Assembly: GCF_963676685.1 (NCBI RefSeq)
Contig: NC_092345.1
Coordinates: 80,727,592 to 80,791,591, forward strand
Reading direction: 5' to 3'
DNA from: Mytilus edulis
Taxonomy: Eukaryota; Mollusca; Bivalvia; Mytilida; Mytilidae
DNA length: 64,000 nucleotides
Part shown: in pieces, positions 49,001-58,124 of the stretch
How positions within the stretch are numbered: position 1 is the first letter of the stretch
Layout of the letters: each line of letters opens with the position of its first letter
Notes under the pieces: generated by a model
Told to the model about the DNA's origin: nothing
Seen by the model: the letters and a program-made list of their open reading frames with translations, nothing else
Database searches by the model: none
Position numbers and translations under genes: made by a program

Positions 49001-51079
49001 GCTCTAATAGCTAAAACATATTTTTGTTGCTTAAATATGGATAAAACACAAGTAAATCAAACTTATTTTAAAAGTCTTCTGTAAGCTTTATAATACAAAC
49101 ATGTCAAATAGAATAGGAAAAACACATGCAAAATTATGATGTATGACAGTCTAATGTCTTATTAACATTTAAAGGATTTGATTATAAAATAGTCCTTTCA
49201 CAATCGAATTAAAATATAGTTCTCTGATTTCAATATACTCATACTATACTACTAGATGAAGTTTAATGGCGACTTCCCTTGTGGGTATTGCGGGATATAC
49301 TCATACGTACGAGCATCTAGTTTATATAGGGCTGAATTTTAATCAGATTGATTCTCTCTGATTTTCGAATAAAATTGATTTCTCATTTGTCGAAATCTCG
49401 AATCATGTATGTTATTGTTATTGTTATGCTCTTCCTGAACCAATTATTGGAAATTAAAAAAAACATCATTATATTTTTTTAGGATTCGTGTACTCAGTAT
49501 TATAAAGGAAGAAGACGTCGCAAAAGAGATGGGAGTCATTTAGGATATATTTCTGGAGTTGAAGGTTTTTTGGATTTGTTTACATTTCGTCCCTAATTGC
49601 ACACCATTAGCTACTTACTGTGCAGCTCATTTATACCATATATATGAATCATCTGTCCGTAGAGTACACGCTACAGTTTAATGCTTTTGTATTTATAAAC
49701 CAAACTCTGGTTAATTGCCATCAAAGACTATCTAAGTTTCGAGAAATGGTATGAGTTTCTATTCCACAGATGCTTTTGATCTATGTCTTCTTTGACTGTA
49801 TTACTGTCAAATATTTTATCTACACAGAACACTTTGACAACATTGCCTTAAGAATTATAGATTCCACAACTGCAACAAATGAATTACCATATTTCTCCAC
49901 TCGGGACAGTTAAATGTTATTATTTAAAGCGCGAGGCTTGCCGAGCTTTTTAAATAATTAAAATTTAACTGTTGAGAGTGGAGAAATATCGTAATGCACG
50001 AGTTACAGTAGTGGAATCTGTTTCTCTTATGATTTTTATCCTTCCTTTTCGAAGATTTAAGGAAAGTTGTGTACTTTTGATTTGACGTCATCAGACATGG
50101 TCGACTTTTTTCATGACGTCACAATAAGAAAATTCAGAAGAAAACAGGAAAATTTAACGTCACAATTAAATTTCAACCAACCATTTGCCGAGAACAGATT
50201 TTGCAAAAATTAGAGAACAAAGACTTACACTCTCAACTTTTATTGTAAAATATCCATTACTAGGATCAATATGTACATCTATATCTTATACCATTCTTTA
50301 CATAACTTATTCCATTATTCGAAGACATCCAAATAAGAAAATCATGATTTATTCATTCTGTCCTCTTTAATTTTTAAATAGACATAACAATGAATAAATA
50401 TTACTGTAACAGTCATATCCTATTGTCAGATATTTAGATTTGAGTAGCATATTTAACTCATTGTTTCATGCTTAATTTTATCAGAGACATGTATATGTCT
50501 ATGATTTTATTATTTTATATACCCCTGGACATTGAATATACAATTACTGTAAATGTTTGAGGAATATAATTAAACCTGTGTCTTCTTTTATTCTCAGATA
50601 TCAAGAATGAAGAAAACAAAGTTCGGACATCAGTTATACAAGTTACTGGACCACATATTAGTAAAAGACCAAACACAGGCTTGTGGTCTCATTCAGACAA
50701 ACCATTGCAGTCCACAATATTGAAACCAGTCAAAAGTTCTAAAACAATAACTGTTTCAAAATCCTACAATAATTTTAAGAAGGACGCTGTTCATGGACTG
50801 CAAAATAATATTACAAGATCAGATAAATTATCAAATATGTTCACTAAAATGTTCTTACCAGTACAGCATCAAACAAAATCTTCCAAGAAAAGTTTCACAC
50901 ATGACCAAATTGGAGCAATAGTGGGCTGTTCTTCGTTCCTTCTGATGATAGGACTATTTTTAGGCATTACTTTGTGGCATATTAAGCAAAAGAATAACAT
51001 TGAATCCCAATACCGTACTCTCAAGGTTTCCGATGTAAGTAGCCTGAAGGTTCATTTACTCGACAACGATGAAGAGTAA
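40044..51079 (+). CDS. ZP-domain membrane protein, nine coding exons, 459 aa
   Basis: Coding exons: 40044-40091, 40870-40906, 43803-43993, 45507-45658, 46796-46941, 47350-47437, 48004-48157, 49483-49564, 50598-51079. All introns are GT-AG, phases match at every join, and the total is 1,380 nt with the stop. Residues 1-13 are a hydrophobic signal peptide, with likely cleavage after SYA. ZP-N has cysteines at about 33, 57, 89 and 125 and the typical Y-I-V-T-C-T-Y. ZP-C has a D-V-L-G-R segment and cysteines at about 204, 222, 261, 266, 270 and 275, including C-G-D-G. RRRRKR (282-287) is a furin-type site directly after ZP-C, as in polymerising ZP proteins. Residues 404-426 form one transmembrane helix, followed by a 32-residue tail. 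Sequons are at 38, 64, 75, 83 and 131. ZP proteins build extracellular filaments such as egg envelopes, epithelial coats and shell or byssus-associated matrices; which role applies here cannot be told. A vitelline-envelope protein is one guess. Confidence 0.88.
40870..40906 (+). CDS. ZP gene exon 2: 37-nt microexon
   Basis: A pyrimidine-rich tract and TTGCAG precede the exon, and GTAAGA follows it. It enters in phase 0 and leaves in phase 1, coding for ILCNSIPDMVLN plus one base. Only with this exon does exon 1 (phase 0 exit) join exon 3 (which needs one carried base) without a stop. It adds one extra cysteine (residue 19) ahead of the ZP-N domain. Confidence 0.72.
41625..41842. mobile_element. 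MITE with ATTCAGAAATTA ends, nested in copy A
   Basis: The left end is CTGAAAATTCAGAAATTATTG and the right end GCATTAATTTCTGAATTTACAG, inverted. Related sequence occurs at 29385-29530. Confidence 0.6.
42761..42915. mobile_element. hAT-like MITE, 155 bp, nested in copy A
   Basis: The ends are CATAGGCGGATTTAGGGGGG and, inverted, CAGTGGCGGATCCAG. AACAA flanks both sides (42756-42760 and 42916-42920). G and C homopolymers fill the left part. The ends resemble those of the element at 29778-30843. Confidence 0.8.
43618..43690 (+). repeat. Fragment of dispersed mussel repeat
   Basis: ATCAAAGGTACCAGGATTAT, TACGCCAGACGCGCGTTTCG and CTACATAAGACTCAT appear in order. The fragment ends about 110 bp before ZP exon 3. 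Confidence 0.7.
43803..43993 (+). CDS. ZP gene exon 3: first half of ZP-N
   Basis: The acceptor is TCTTTTCCCCCTAG, ending at 43802; the donor is GTGAGT at 43994. It codes for residues 29-92, with cysteines 33, 57 and 89, the D-C-R-N-H motif, and four N-glycosylation sequons (NGT, NVS, NTT, NVT). The spacing of hydrophobic strands and cysteines fits a ZP-N fold. Confidence 0.87.
44580..45463. mobile_element. Palindrome-rich element (TCCTAAGACATGTC), in ZP intron 3
   Basis: GGGGCCGTGTCAA (44584-44596) is inverted at 45450-45462. TAA flanks both sides (44577-44579 and 45464-45466), as expected for PIF/Harbinger-type elements. Both sub-ends carry many copies of TCCTAAGAC and its reverse GTCTTAGGA, often as palindromes such as AAGACATGTCTT. 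The middle is plain AT-rich DNA; the frame at 44869-45150 (+) has no domain. Confidence 0.75.
45507..45658 (+). CDS. ZP gene exon 4: second half of ZP-N
   Basis: The acceptor is GTTTTGTTAG and the donor GTATGT. It enters in phase 0 and leaves in phase 2. It codes for residues 93-142, including a Y-Y-A-T-V-E-I-S-Y strand and R-R-V-V-D-T-Y-I-V-T-C-T-Y, which holds the fourth ZP-N cysteine (125). Confidence 0.87.
45831..46000. mobile_element. Short foldback MITE (ZP intron 4)
   Basis: Inverted words alternate: CAGTGAATTTGTAAAATCCC, then CCTGAAATTTCAGG, then TGATTTTATAAAATCCC, ending CAGTGAATTTGTG. Several overlapping hairpins are possible. Confidence 0.65.
46488..46680 (+). repeat. Mussel repeat (GAGACAACTCTCCATCCAA family), in ZP intron 4
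   Basis: GCCAATGAGACAACTCTCCA through GGTCTTCAACACTGAGCC, ACTAGTGTAAAACCATTC and GGTCTAATCTATATAAAAA. Ends 116 bp before exon 5. Confidence 0.75.
46796..46941 (+). CDS. ZP gene exon 5: ZP linker and start of ZP-C
   Basis: The acceptor is GTCCTATTTAG and the donor GTAAGC. It codes for residues 143-191. F-I-M-E-V-Q-D-V-L-G-R followed by I-G-F-R-T-K-I-R-L matches the usual ZP-C strand pattern of an 'x-V-x-D-x-x-G' segment followed by an 'I-G-x-x-L' segment. Confidence 0.87.
47350..47437 (+). CDS. ZP gene exon 6: ZP-C
   Basis: The acceptor is TTTTCTTGTAG and the donor GTAAGT. It enters in phase 1 and leaves in phase 2, coding for residues 192-220. It contains the first ZP-C cysteine (204) in V-V-N-C-E-G and ends just before the C-G-D-G motif. 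Confidence 0.85.
48004..48157 (+). CDS. ZP gene exon 7: ZP-C core
   Basis: The acceptor is TTTTTGGTATAG and the donor GTAAGT. It codes for residues 221-272. C-G-D-G-Y opens the exon, then S-P-Y-F-K-S-F-M-L, then F-Q-C-T-F-N-T-C-E-E-N-C-D-G. This is the classic C-terminal ZP cysteine cluster, and the most diagnostic exon of the gene. Confidence 0.9.
48650..48805 (+). repeat. Mussel repeat (ACTATGCGGTATGGGCT family), in ZP intron 7
   Basis: GACTATGCGGTATGGGCTG, CATTGTTGAAGGCCGTACGG, TCATTTTGGTCTCTTG and CATACCACATCTTCTTTTTT. Confidence 0.75.
49483..49564 (+). CDS. ZP gene exon 8: last ZP cysteine and furin-type site
   Basis: The acceptor is TATATTTTTTTAG. It enters in phase 0 and leaves in phase 1, coding for residues 273-299. 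It carries the last ZP-C cysteine (275) and the basic run G-RRRRKR-D, a consensus furin cleavage site as found after the ZP module of most family members. The donor is weak (GAAG followed by GTTTTT). It is chosen because it alone gives phase agreement with exon 9. Confidence 0.82.
49851..50030. mobile_element. Hairpin MITE, 180 bp (ZP intron 8)
   Basis: The left arm AGATTCCACAACTGCAAC and TTACCATATTTCTCCACTC is inverted on the right as GAGTGGAGAAATATCGTAA and GTTACAGTAGTGGAATCT. The two arms meet at a GC-rich centre, GCGCGAGGCTTGCCGAGC. Confidence 0.78.
50598..51079 (+). CDS. ZP gene exon 9: spacer, transmembrane helix, tail and stop
   Basis: The acceptor is TTTTATTCTCAG. It enters in phase 1. 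It codes for residues 300-459: a Lys/Ser-rich extracellular spacer, a transmembrane helix IGAIVGCSSFLLMIGLFLG (from residue 404), a basic stop-transfer K-Q-K, and a cytoplasmic tail ending D-N-D-E-E. The TAA stop ends at 51079. Confidence 0.87.
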
Positions 51080-51105
51080 TAATGTTGTATTTATTTTGTA
51101 ATATG

Positions 51106-51111
51106 ATTAAA
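51106..51111 (+). promoter_or_regulatory. Candidate polyadenylation signal (ATTAAA)
   Basis: ATTAAA lies 27 bp after the ZP gene stop codon, followed by GT-rich sequence. It is a common variant of the polyadenylation hexamer. Support is positional only. Confidence 0.4.
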
Positions 51112-51573
51112 AGTGTTGGGGGAAAGTATGTGTTGTCTTGTTATTTGTAGTAAAGGTAAAATATGATTGTAGTTCATCTCGAAAAAAACCCACAAACACC
51201 AAAAGATAAAAAAAAAGCAGCCTATATATACACATTGTTAATAGTTAACCCGCATATTTGCACAAAAAAAAAAGAATTTTTAAATGATACTTAAACAAAA
51301 AAGACACGTTTACACTTTCACTGTGTATCATCAGTACAGCGGATATAGGTACTAACCAAGCGGGCATGATCGATTTTGACCTTGCAGTGTAATTTTCGTT
51401 TTGCTTTATCAATATTAGATGTACATTTCTCAACATTTGAAATTCCTGCTCCCAAATAATTTTCGCATCGATGTTTTCCTATTTATAAAACAACTTTGAT
51501 ATTCTAATAAGAACAATTAACTTATTCATGCGCAAATAGTTGTGAATGTCAACACCACCTTTCAATTTCGATA
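51112..51573. other. ZP gene 3' flank, nothing recognised
   Basis: AT-rich sequence between the ZP gene and the hAT-like element. No exon was seen. Confidence 0.45.
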
Positions 51574-52639
51574 CAGTTCAGGGGCGTAGCTACCCGGAGG
51601 CACGACAGCACGTGCATCCACGTCGTTTTCACAAATAAAAAAATAAAAAAAATAAAAAAAAGCAGAAGAGAGAGAGAGAGATGAGTTGGTCAATCGGAAT
51701 CGGAGACTGTTGGTGTCTTCCCGTCTATCCCGGATATTAGTTTGACAACCTAGTTACAAGTGTTGATGAAGCTGTTCATTCAGAAAACTTGAAGATCGTA
51801 GCTCCGAAGTTGCGTGCACATTGATTCGGCATGCAAAAAAAGAAATCGCAAAATAAAAATTTATAAATTGAATGTTAAAGGAAACACCTATGTTGTCACT
51901 TTTTTTAATTGATGAAATATCATTAAATAACGACATTTGGTTTCAAAATTTAAAAAAAATTTGGAGATTATGACAAATCGGAAGGTTACTTGTATTTTTT
52001 ACAAGATTTTTACTTTTGAATTTGTAATACTCAGTCTAAGATATGTAATTTTGAAGCACATTTTACAGTGAACAGTTCATCAGTTTGGAATGAGATGTAC
52101 AAATCGACATTAGAATTGTCATATCCCTTCGATATCGTTGAAAATATGCCGAGGCGATGTGGTTGACAGACTATCGGAGCCAATCACCCTGCAACCACGC
52201 CAAAACAGTATTGGAAAGTCTCATTATTTTTTGCGTTCATAGACCATATGATAAGGCAACTCACGGTGGGTATGGTTGTCCTGCGAGAGAACGTACTGTG
52301 CTGGTGATTCGGTCCTGACGGGTGCTGGTGATCAATGACAAAATGTAAACAAAGACGAAAATGATGATTTTTGACGTTTTCACTCATAAAAAATGGAAGA
52401 AAACGGTTGAGATTTTTCAATTTTGTTTCTTATGGGTTCATATGTAAACCATTAAAAAGTTGACCCTCTAAACTGTTTCAGTAAGCGTAACACAAAAATG
52501 CTCATTTTCAGAAAATCTAGAAATAAAAAAATAAAACAAAAATGCTCATAGAGTCCGCTTTCTATACAGCAATCCACACGACAAAACTATTTTGTGAATA
52601 AAACATTGCAATTAATTAAAATTTAGCATTTTCTCAATT

Positions 52640-52712
52640 TATTCATGTCCTGATACTGTGCTGGTGGGTCCTGTCATTGTGCTGGTGGGTCCTGATACGG
52701 TGCTGGTGATTT
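52640..52712. repeat. Left subterminal repeats of the Transib-like element
   Basis: Three direct units of about 22 bp contain TCCTG-TAC-GTGCTGGTG. The same word pair (TCCTG and GTGCTGGTG) occurs inside the terminal repeat itself. Confidence 0.75.
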
Positions 52713-55700
52713 TGGATAAGAAGTTGGTCATATTTGAAACAAATGTTACAAAATCAATAATATTGGGCAGATAAATGTTGTCAATAGGATCTATGACTCC
52801 TATTTTAGCTCTTGTGCATCCATTTTGGCTGTTTAATATGTGTTTTCAAATGATCGTAACTTGTATTACATAATTACATAAAAGGGCAACATCTTTCGTC
52901 CAATATCAGATAACAATATATAGTATCTAAAATAAAAATAGTTTTATTAAGATATTAAATGCCCCTTACATTGAGGCTTCAATAATGATCAAAGCCCATG
53001 CCGCATAGACTTGTTTGCTAGCGCTCCGCATTCCCCTCCCCACTTCCACCCAACCAACCCTCCTCATTTCCTCCTTCATTGTTACAGTGGTGTACCAACA
53101 CAACAAAATAATAACACAAAGACACACATTATTGAACAACGAATGCACGCAGGTACTGAACATGCTGAAAGCTAGTTCAAAGTCGCATTTTCAACTAATA
53201 GATAAACCATGTTCTCATATACAAAAATCCAAATCGTGTCGATTAAAAAAGTCTCAAAACTTAAGTTCACATTTTAATGTTTGATGAAGCAGAACTTTAA
53301 AAGTGTGCAGTGAATCTTGTGCTCACAACAGTTATTGTCATAATTATGTTTGCATAAGACTTATAAAGGAATAAAGAAGGTACCTATAATATTTTACACT
53401 TCAATTTAATAATCATGAATGGAAGGAAATGGTACGGAAGATTACATAGGACAAAAAGAAATTGATAGTTTTTTTTGACAAAAGACTTAAACGCTTCTTT
53501 GCATTATATAGAACAGCTCTTCTATAAAAGCATGCAAAAAAAACTTTGATTGACTTGCTTGCTATGTTTGCTTGGATGTTTTCAAAAATAGGGAGGCGGA
53601 GTTTCAATACATACTGGGATTAATTTGATTGGACAAATAAAAACTGAGAGGAATTGAAGTTAATGTATTAGAAGAGCTGTAAATTCTAAGAAAAAAATCT
53701 TGTTGTCGTAGATGGTTAAATCCTCAACAAAATCTCAATAACTTTGTTTAAACGAATAAAGGTTTCAAATCAAATGTTCGTGAACTGTTTAGCTTCCACC
53801 CTAACGAGGCATGTTAGCTGTTCGAATGCTGTTACAACTGACGCACGGAAACTTTCACATTTCCATCTTCTTTACTGAAATATTTTACCCAGCTCATACT
53901 TGACAGGATTGTTATCCTAGTAACAGGTATAACAAATGAATTGAACACGTCAAGTTAAAAATTCCACAATACTATATTATTCATTTTATGTGTCTATTTG
54001 TTCGAAAAAAGTCGAAAAGTAGAGAGTTTTTCTAATGTCATGATTATCAGTCGCTTTCTAGATCTATGCTAAGCATTTATTTCAGATGACATGGACTCCT
54101 CACCCTGGTGACCCTGCTGCGTTTCATAACTTTATCCGTATACATATATCAACAGATAAACAAAAGGCTGCAACTGGTATTTTTGTATTTAAAATGATTC
54201 GTTGTAACGAGAATTTTTGTGGTGAATGGAAACTGTGATGGTCAAAATCTTAAATTGCTTATAAATGTTGCTGGACCCAGTTTCGTTATCTGATCTGAAT
54301 TTTCTGAAATGTGCAAGGTAAATGGACATTGGCCTTTTGATTTTTTTACTCTGTAAGTTTTGCCCTAATTGCTTGAACTTTTGCAATATTAACGCCGATT
54401 TCAATGAGTGTGTAGACAAAGGGAATATCTTTGGTTATCTTGCTTGTTGAACAGAAAAGTCATTGTTATGTTATGTAAACTTCCCTACTTTAAGAGTAGA
54501 CTAGTCCGACAAATGACACATCTTTCTGTCTGTAGGACAAGGCTACTTCGAAAGGAGGGTAATATACCTTACCTAACAATGAATTCACGGTTTAGCTAAC
54601 AAGAAAGCTAACCAAAGATATTACCTTTGCCTACATACTCAATGGAATCGGCTGCAACTAAAAACTCGAATACACTTTAACAGACAATTGTCATGTTTGT
54701 TGATGAATATTGTTTTTCCTAGATTCACTCTTGAGCTTATATATGATCTTATAGCGATTCGGGTTGATAACCAGTTGAAATAAAGCCAGTTTTTTGTGTG
54801 TGTAGATTTGTATTGTTTTTAACTGTTATGACCTTTTAAAGTTAAATGTAGGTGTTTAATCTAAGAATTTCTTTTTTAAACTAATATACTTGTTTTATAC
54901 TCAATTGGTAGTATGAAGCTACGAGATATTTTAACTTTTTGAAATTGAAGGCACAATTAATAAAGCAAACGGTAGTTTCAAATACTTTTAAATAGATTTT
55001 TAACGATAATGTATCCTTGTGTTGATCCCATGCTAAACATAACAAAAATCTCTGTTCAAAGGTCTGTGAATTTTCTACAAAAAAAGTGATTTTATTTTCA
55101 CCAAATTCTCTTTTTCTACTAAATACAATAATGACCTATAAATAATAATGCTTTGCAAAAAGTTTCCCCTTGATATATGTAAAAAATTATATCTCTATTA
55201 TTCCTTGTCTGTGCTGTTTTGATACTATTGCAGTTTGCACATTTCGTAATTGACAGGCCACAGAAGGGGTCATAAACCATACACGAAAAGATAAAATATT
55301 GATCTAAGTACTTCATTTGCATCTCTGAACCCCCACCCCCGGCTTGTTTTTTTAGGAGGGTGTCTAAAAATTGTCAATTACAGACAGCCGAGTACGCATT
55401 TTACTTTCAAGGCGTGATTACGTTGATTGTTAAAGTCCTGAAAACGGATAGATGGGAACAAAAATGTTTGATATATCTGGTTTTAGATTCAGTTTTTTTT
55501 AAATATAAATTAAGGCTTCACAATATCATAAAATGCAGAAAAAAATGGATGAATTGAAATATCTTAGTAAGGAGTCATTACTACAGAGATGGTGTGTTTG
55601 ACACACAAAACGTAAAAGCTTAGTGATATTAACAATATTATAATAAAAGTGTATTTTAGTTGGGTAATTTTTCCATTTACTTAATTTTTTCAATTAGAAG

Positions 55701-56068
55701 TAAGGCACATTTGATTTTTATTCATAAAAATATTTAAATATAGAAAAGTAGGACACATTGTTCACTTCCTCCCCAGTAATTCTTTATCAAAGATATTTAT
55801 TTATTTTGGAATTTTGAAATGAAAAAGCTAAGAAATCTTAGTTTTGTTAGTGTTCTCTAGGTTATCTCGTCTTCATTCTCTGACATATTCTAGTCTGCCC
55901 TTTCATAAAATAGTGTATTTTTTAATTATGTTGAAAAAATCTTATAGATACAGCAAGTGATTCTTAATAGCTATAAGATACATTTTAAAATACAACTTTT
56001 AAATCTTACGGGAAACTATTCCAAGCTTAAAATTTTCACTGTAACCTCGCTCTAACTTATCCCCTATT

Positions 56069-56097
56069 CCCCCCCCCCCCCCCCCCCAAAAAAAAAA
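56069..56097. repeat. Poly-C followed by poly-A tract
   Basis: Nineteen C followed by ten A, within the interior of the Transib-like element. Confidence 0.9.
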
Positions 56098-56619
56098 GAA
56101 AACCAAACAATCAAACAAACAAATCCGCAATACTATTGTCATTCTTATAGTCATCACTTAATTGTTCAAAAACAAATGTGTTTTAAGCTGCCAAAGACAT
56201 TTTTATTTTATGGGTTATTGTTGAAGGTCGTACGATGACGTATGGTTGTTAACACATACTTCCTTTGGTTTCTTATGGAAATTTGTCCATTGACAACAAA
56301 CATACCACATCATATACTTTATATAAGTATTGTATAAATTACAACGTATTTTCATGATCTTGCAAAATGATCGTAATCCCGAAAAACGTTAACATATTTT
56401 CTTATCTTAAAATGGGACAAGAAGGGTTCCATTAACAGGCCAATAAATAAGATTACAGTTAATTTAAAAAAAAAATAGGGGTATGTTTTCTCTCATAATA
56501 ACAGTAAACAGATTCACAAAAATGTCAATTTCAAGAAAGTAGACAACAGTTAATTAGTCAATAACAGTACAGCATCAATGATATAAAATATATGACACTT
56601 TTAACTAAAATATAAAGGC

Positions 56620-56847
56620 ACAGAACCAGGACATAGGAGCACAGAACCAGGACCGTTTTTCTTATCACCAGCACAGCGACAGGACAATTCCGTTTAACGA
56701 ACTTGCACGACTTTTTCAATATAATATTGTTGTAATATACTTTGCATGGTACTTATGACGCATCAGAGAAAAATTAAGCAACAAAACAGTCGTTTTATTG
56801 CCGTTCTGATACAATGTAAACAAACCCACCAGCACAGAATCAGGACC
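56620..56847. repeat. Right subterminal repeats of the Transib-like element
   Basis: CACAGAACCAGGAC, CACCAGCACAGCGACAGGAC and CACCAGCACAGAATCAGGAC occur here, the inverse of the units at 52640-52712. They could be extra transposase-binding sites. Confidence 0.7.
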
Positions 56848-57562
56848 CACCAGCACCCGTCAGGACCGAATCACCAGCACAGTACGTTCTCTCGCAGGAC
56901 AACCATACCCACCGTGCAACTGGAGAGTGGAGTCGCGTCAAGTTATCAGAAAATCGCTTCTTTATGCTGTATCTGCTTCATCGTGTTGTAGGAAATATCA
57001 CAAACGATGAAATCTCAATATTGTCTGAAACATACGAAACTGACCTAGCATGTAATTTTGACGAATTCAATTGGGAGGTCGCTCGATGCCGAACACGAAC
57101 GCTGGTTTATAACATCTCGCGAGTGCTATCATGCCATGATGGCCCTGAGATCTATCAGTCACGGTACTACGTATGTAATTGAAAACAAATGTACGATCAA
57201 CAATGAACAACGAAAGATACATAGCATTACTGCATATTCATCGGGATTTCAGTGTGAATGTTGACAAAGTAATAGAGAAGTTTGTTTTTGCCCAGACCCG
57301 AAGAGCAGATTTTGGACAATTTTGAGTAAATTCTGTATTACAAATATGTGTTGTTTATGTATTACTATATTCAGAAGATTTATTAATAGTTTTACATTCA
57401 TAAATTTTTATCTACATTTAGCTCCTCTTTTAACCGTCCTATGACCGAAAACCGAAAAAAAATCAAAAAAATCTGCATAATAGGGTCCCAAATTTTTTCG
57501 CCTCGATTCGCTCGGCAGTAGTTGCTTCCACATCGTTTTTTTCTAGCTACGCCCCTGCAGTT

Positions 57563-58124
57563 GTCGAGACATTTACATGTTTTATCTGAAAGAAAGCTAA
57601 TACAGGGCAAAAGTAATACATGTAGTTACAAATCGTAAACCGACCTGTGATTCCTCATTCCTTGAAACTTTTGGGTAATAAACGGTGTACATCAACTTAA
57701 CTATGCACCGTACAGAAGGATTTATGTGGTCAGCTAAATACCGTACACAACTCTCTTTCGGAATAAATTATCGAAAAATAACACATGTATGAAAGATTTC
57801 AATCCTAATTATTGAAACAGCTATACTTATTACACACACACAGTGGCCTTCTAATAGAAAAAGAGTTGCAATGAATATAGAATTATATCCGGATGAGACA
57901 GGCGCCAACGTCATTGACAAGTATTTGCACATGTTTTAAGTAATTGTCCTTGTTTTAGGAAAATAATGAGACATCTCTTATCATCAACCTACGACCAAAT
58001 CATTTCTTAAAACAACAGGTATGTTTAGACTGAAGTACACATTGATATTATGTGAACAAAACACAGATTTTCGATACCGTGTAAGGTCAAAAATCGCTCA
58101 CGCCCGCTTGGTTAGTACCTTTAT
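57563..58124. other. No recognised feature
   Basis: AT-rich spacer between two transposable elements. No exon was seen. Confidence 0.45.

Larger units (their letters stand above)
47729..49002 (+). repeat. Direct repeat pair flanking ZP exon 7
   Basis: 47729-47838 (intron 6) and 48875-49002 (intron 7) share CTAGTTGTTAAACCTTTATC, GATAAAGCAGGCAAGCCCG and TTTTTCATCAAACGCAAG. The second has about 19 extra bases. They lie on either side of the ZP-C core exon. Confidence 0.85.
52262..56916. mobile_element. Transib-like (RAG-lineage-type) DNA element, 4,655 bp
   Basis: Perfect 69-bp terminal inverted repeats span 52262-52330 and 56848-56916, starting CACGGTGGGTATGG. CAACT flanks both sides (52257-52261 and 56917-56921). 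A CAC-type heptamer at the tips together with a 5-bp target duplication is the established signature of Transib elements, whose transposase is related to RAG1. CACGGTG also resembles the recombination-signal heptamer CACAGTG. No A-rich nonamer was recognised. The interior is AT-rich, with only short frames and no readable transposase, so it is probably non-autonomous or decayed. The class rests on ends and target size alone. Confidence 0.72.
52085..57240 (+). pseudogene. hAT transposase remnant (ZMYM1/P52rIPK-like), interrupted
   Basis: Upstream of the nested element a frame reads S-Y-P-F-D-I-V-E-N-MPRRCG, then an in-frame TGA where the family has Arg (CGA to TGA), then an A-N-H-P-A segment and a hydrophobic F-F-A-F-I-D-H-M-I. 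At the insertion the frame ends ...I-R-Q-L. Downstream (from 56917) it resumes Q-L-E-S, then has a stop at about 56990. It continues in another frame with E-T-Y-E-T-D-L and D-E-F-N-W-E-V-A-R. The order P-R-R-C-x-R-Q, then F-I-P-F-L-D-H-L, then W-R-x-R-W is typical of ZMYM1/P52rIPK-like hAT proteins. Both ends and the catalytic core are missing. Confidence 0.75.
51579..57557 (+). mobile_element. hAT-like element split by a nested Transib-like element
   Basis: CAGGGGCGTAGCTA (51579-51592) is exactly inverted at 57544-57557. CAGTT flanks both sides (51574-51578 and 57558-57562). Without the nested element and its extra target copy, the host element is about 1.3 kb. It contains a broken hAT transposase segment. 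GCCTCGATTCGCTCGGC near its right end resembles the subterminal motif of family E, suggesting related elements. Confidence 0.8.

Noticed and set aside
52331..56847. Possible RAG1/Transib transposase gene in the nested element
   Set aside because: All frames are short and none shows recognisable motifs; no claim is made.
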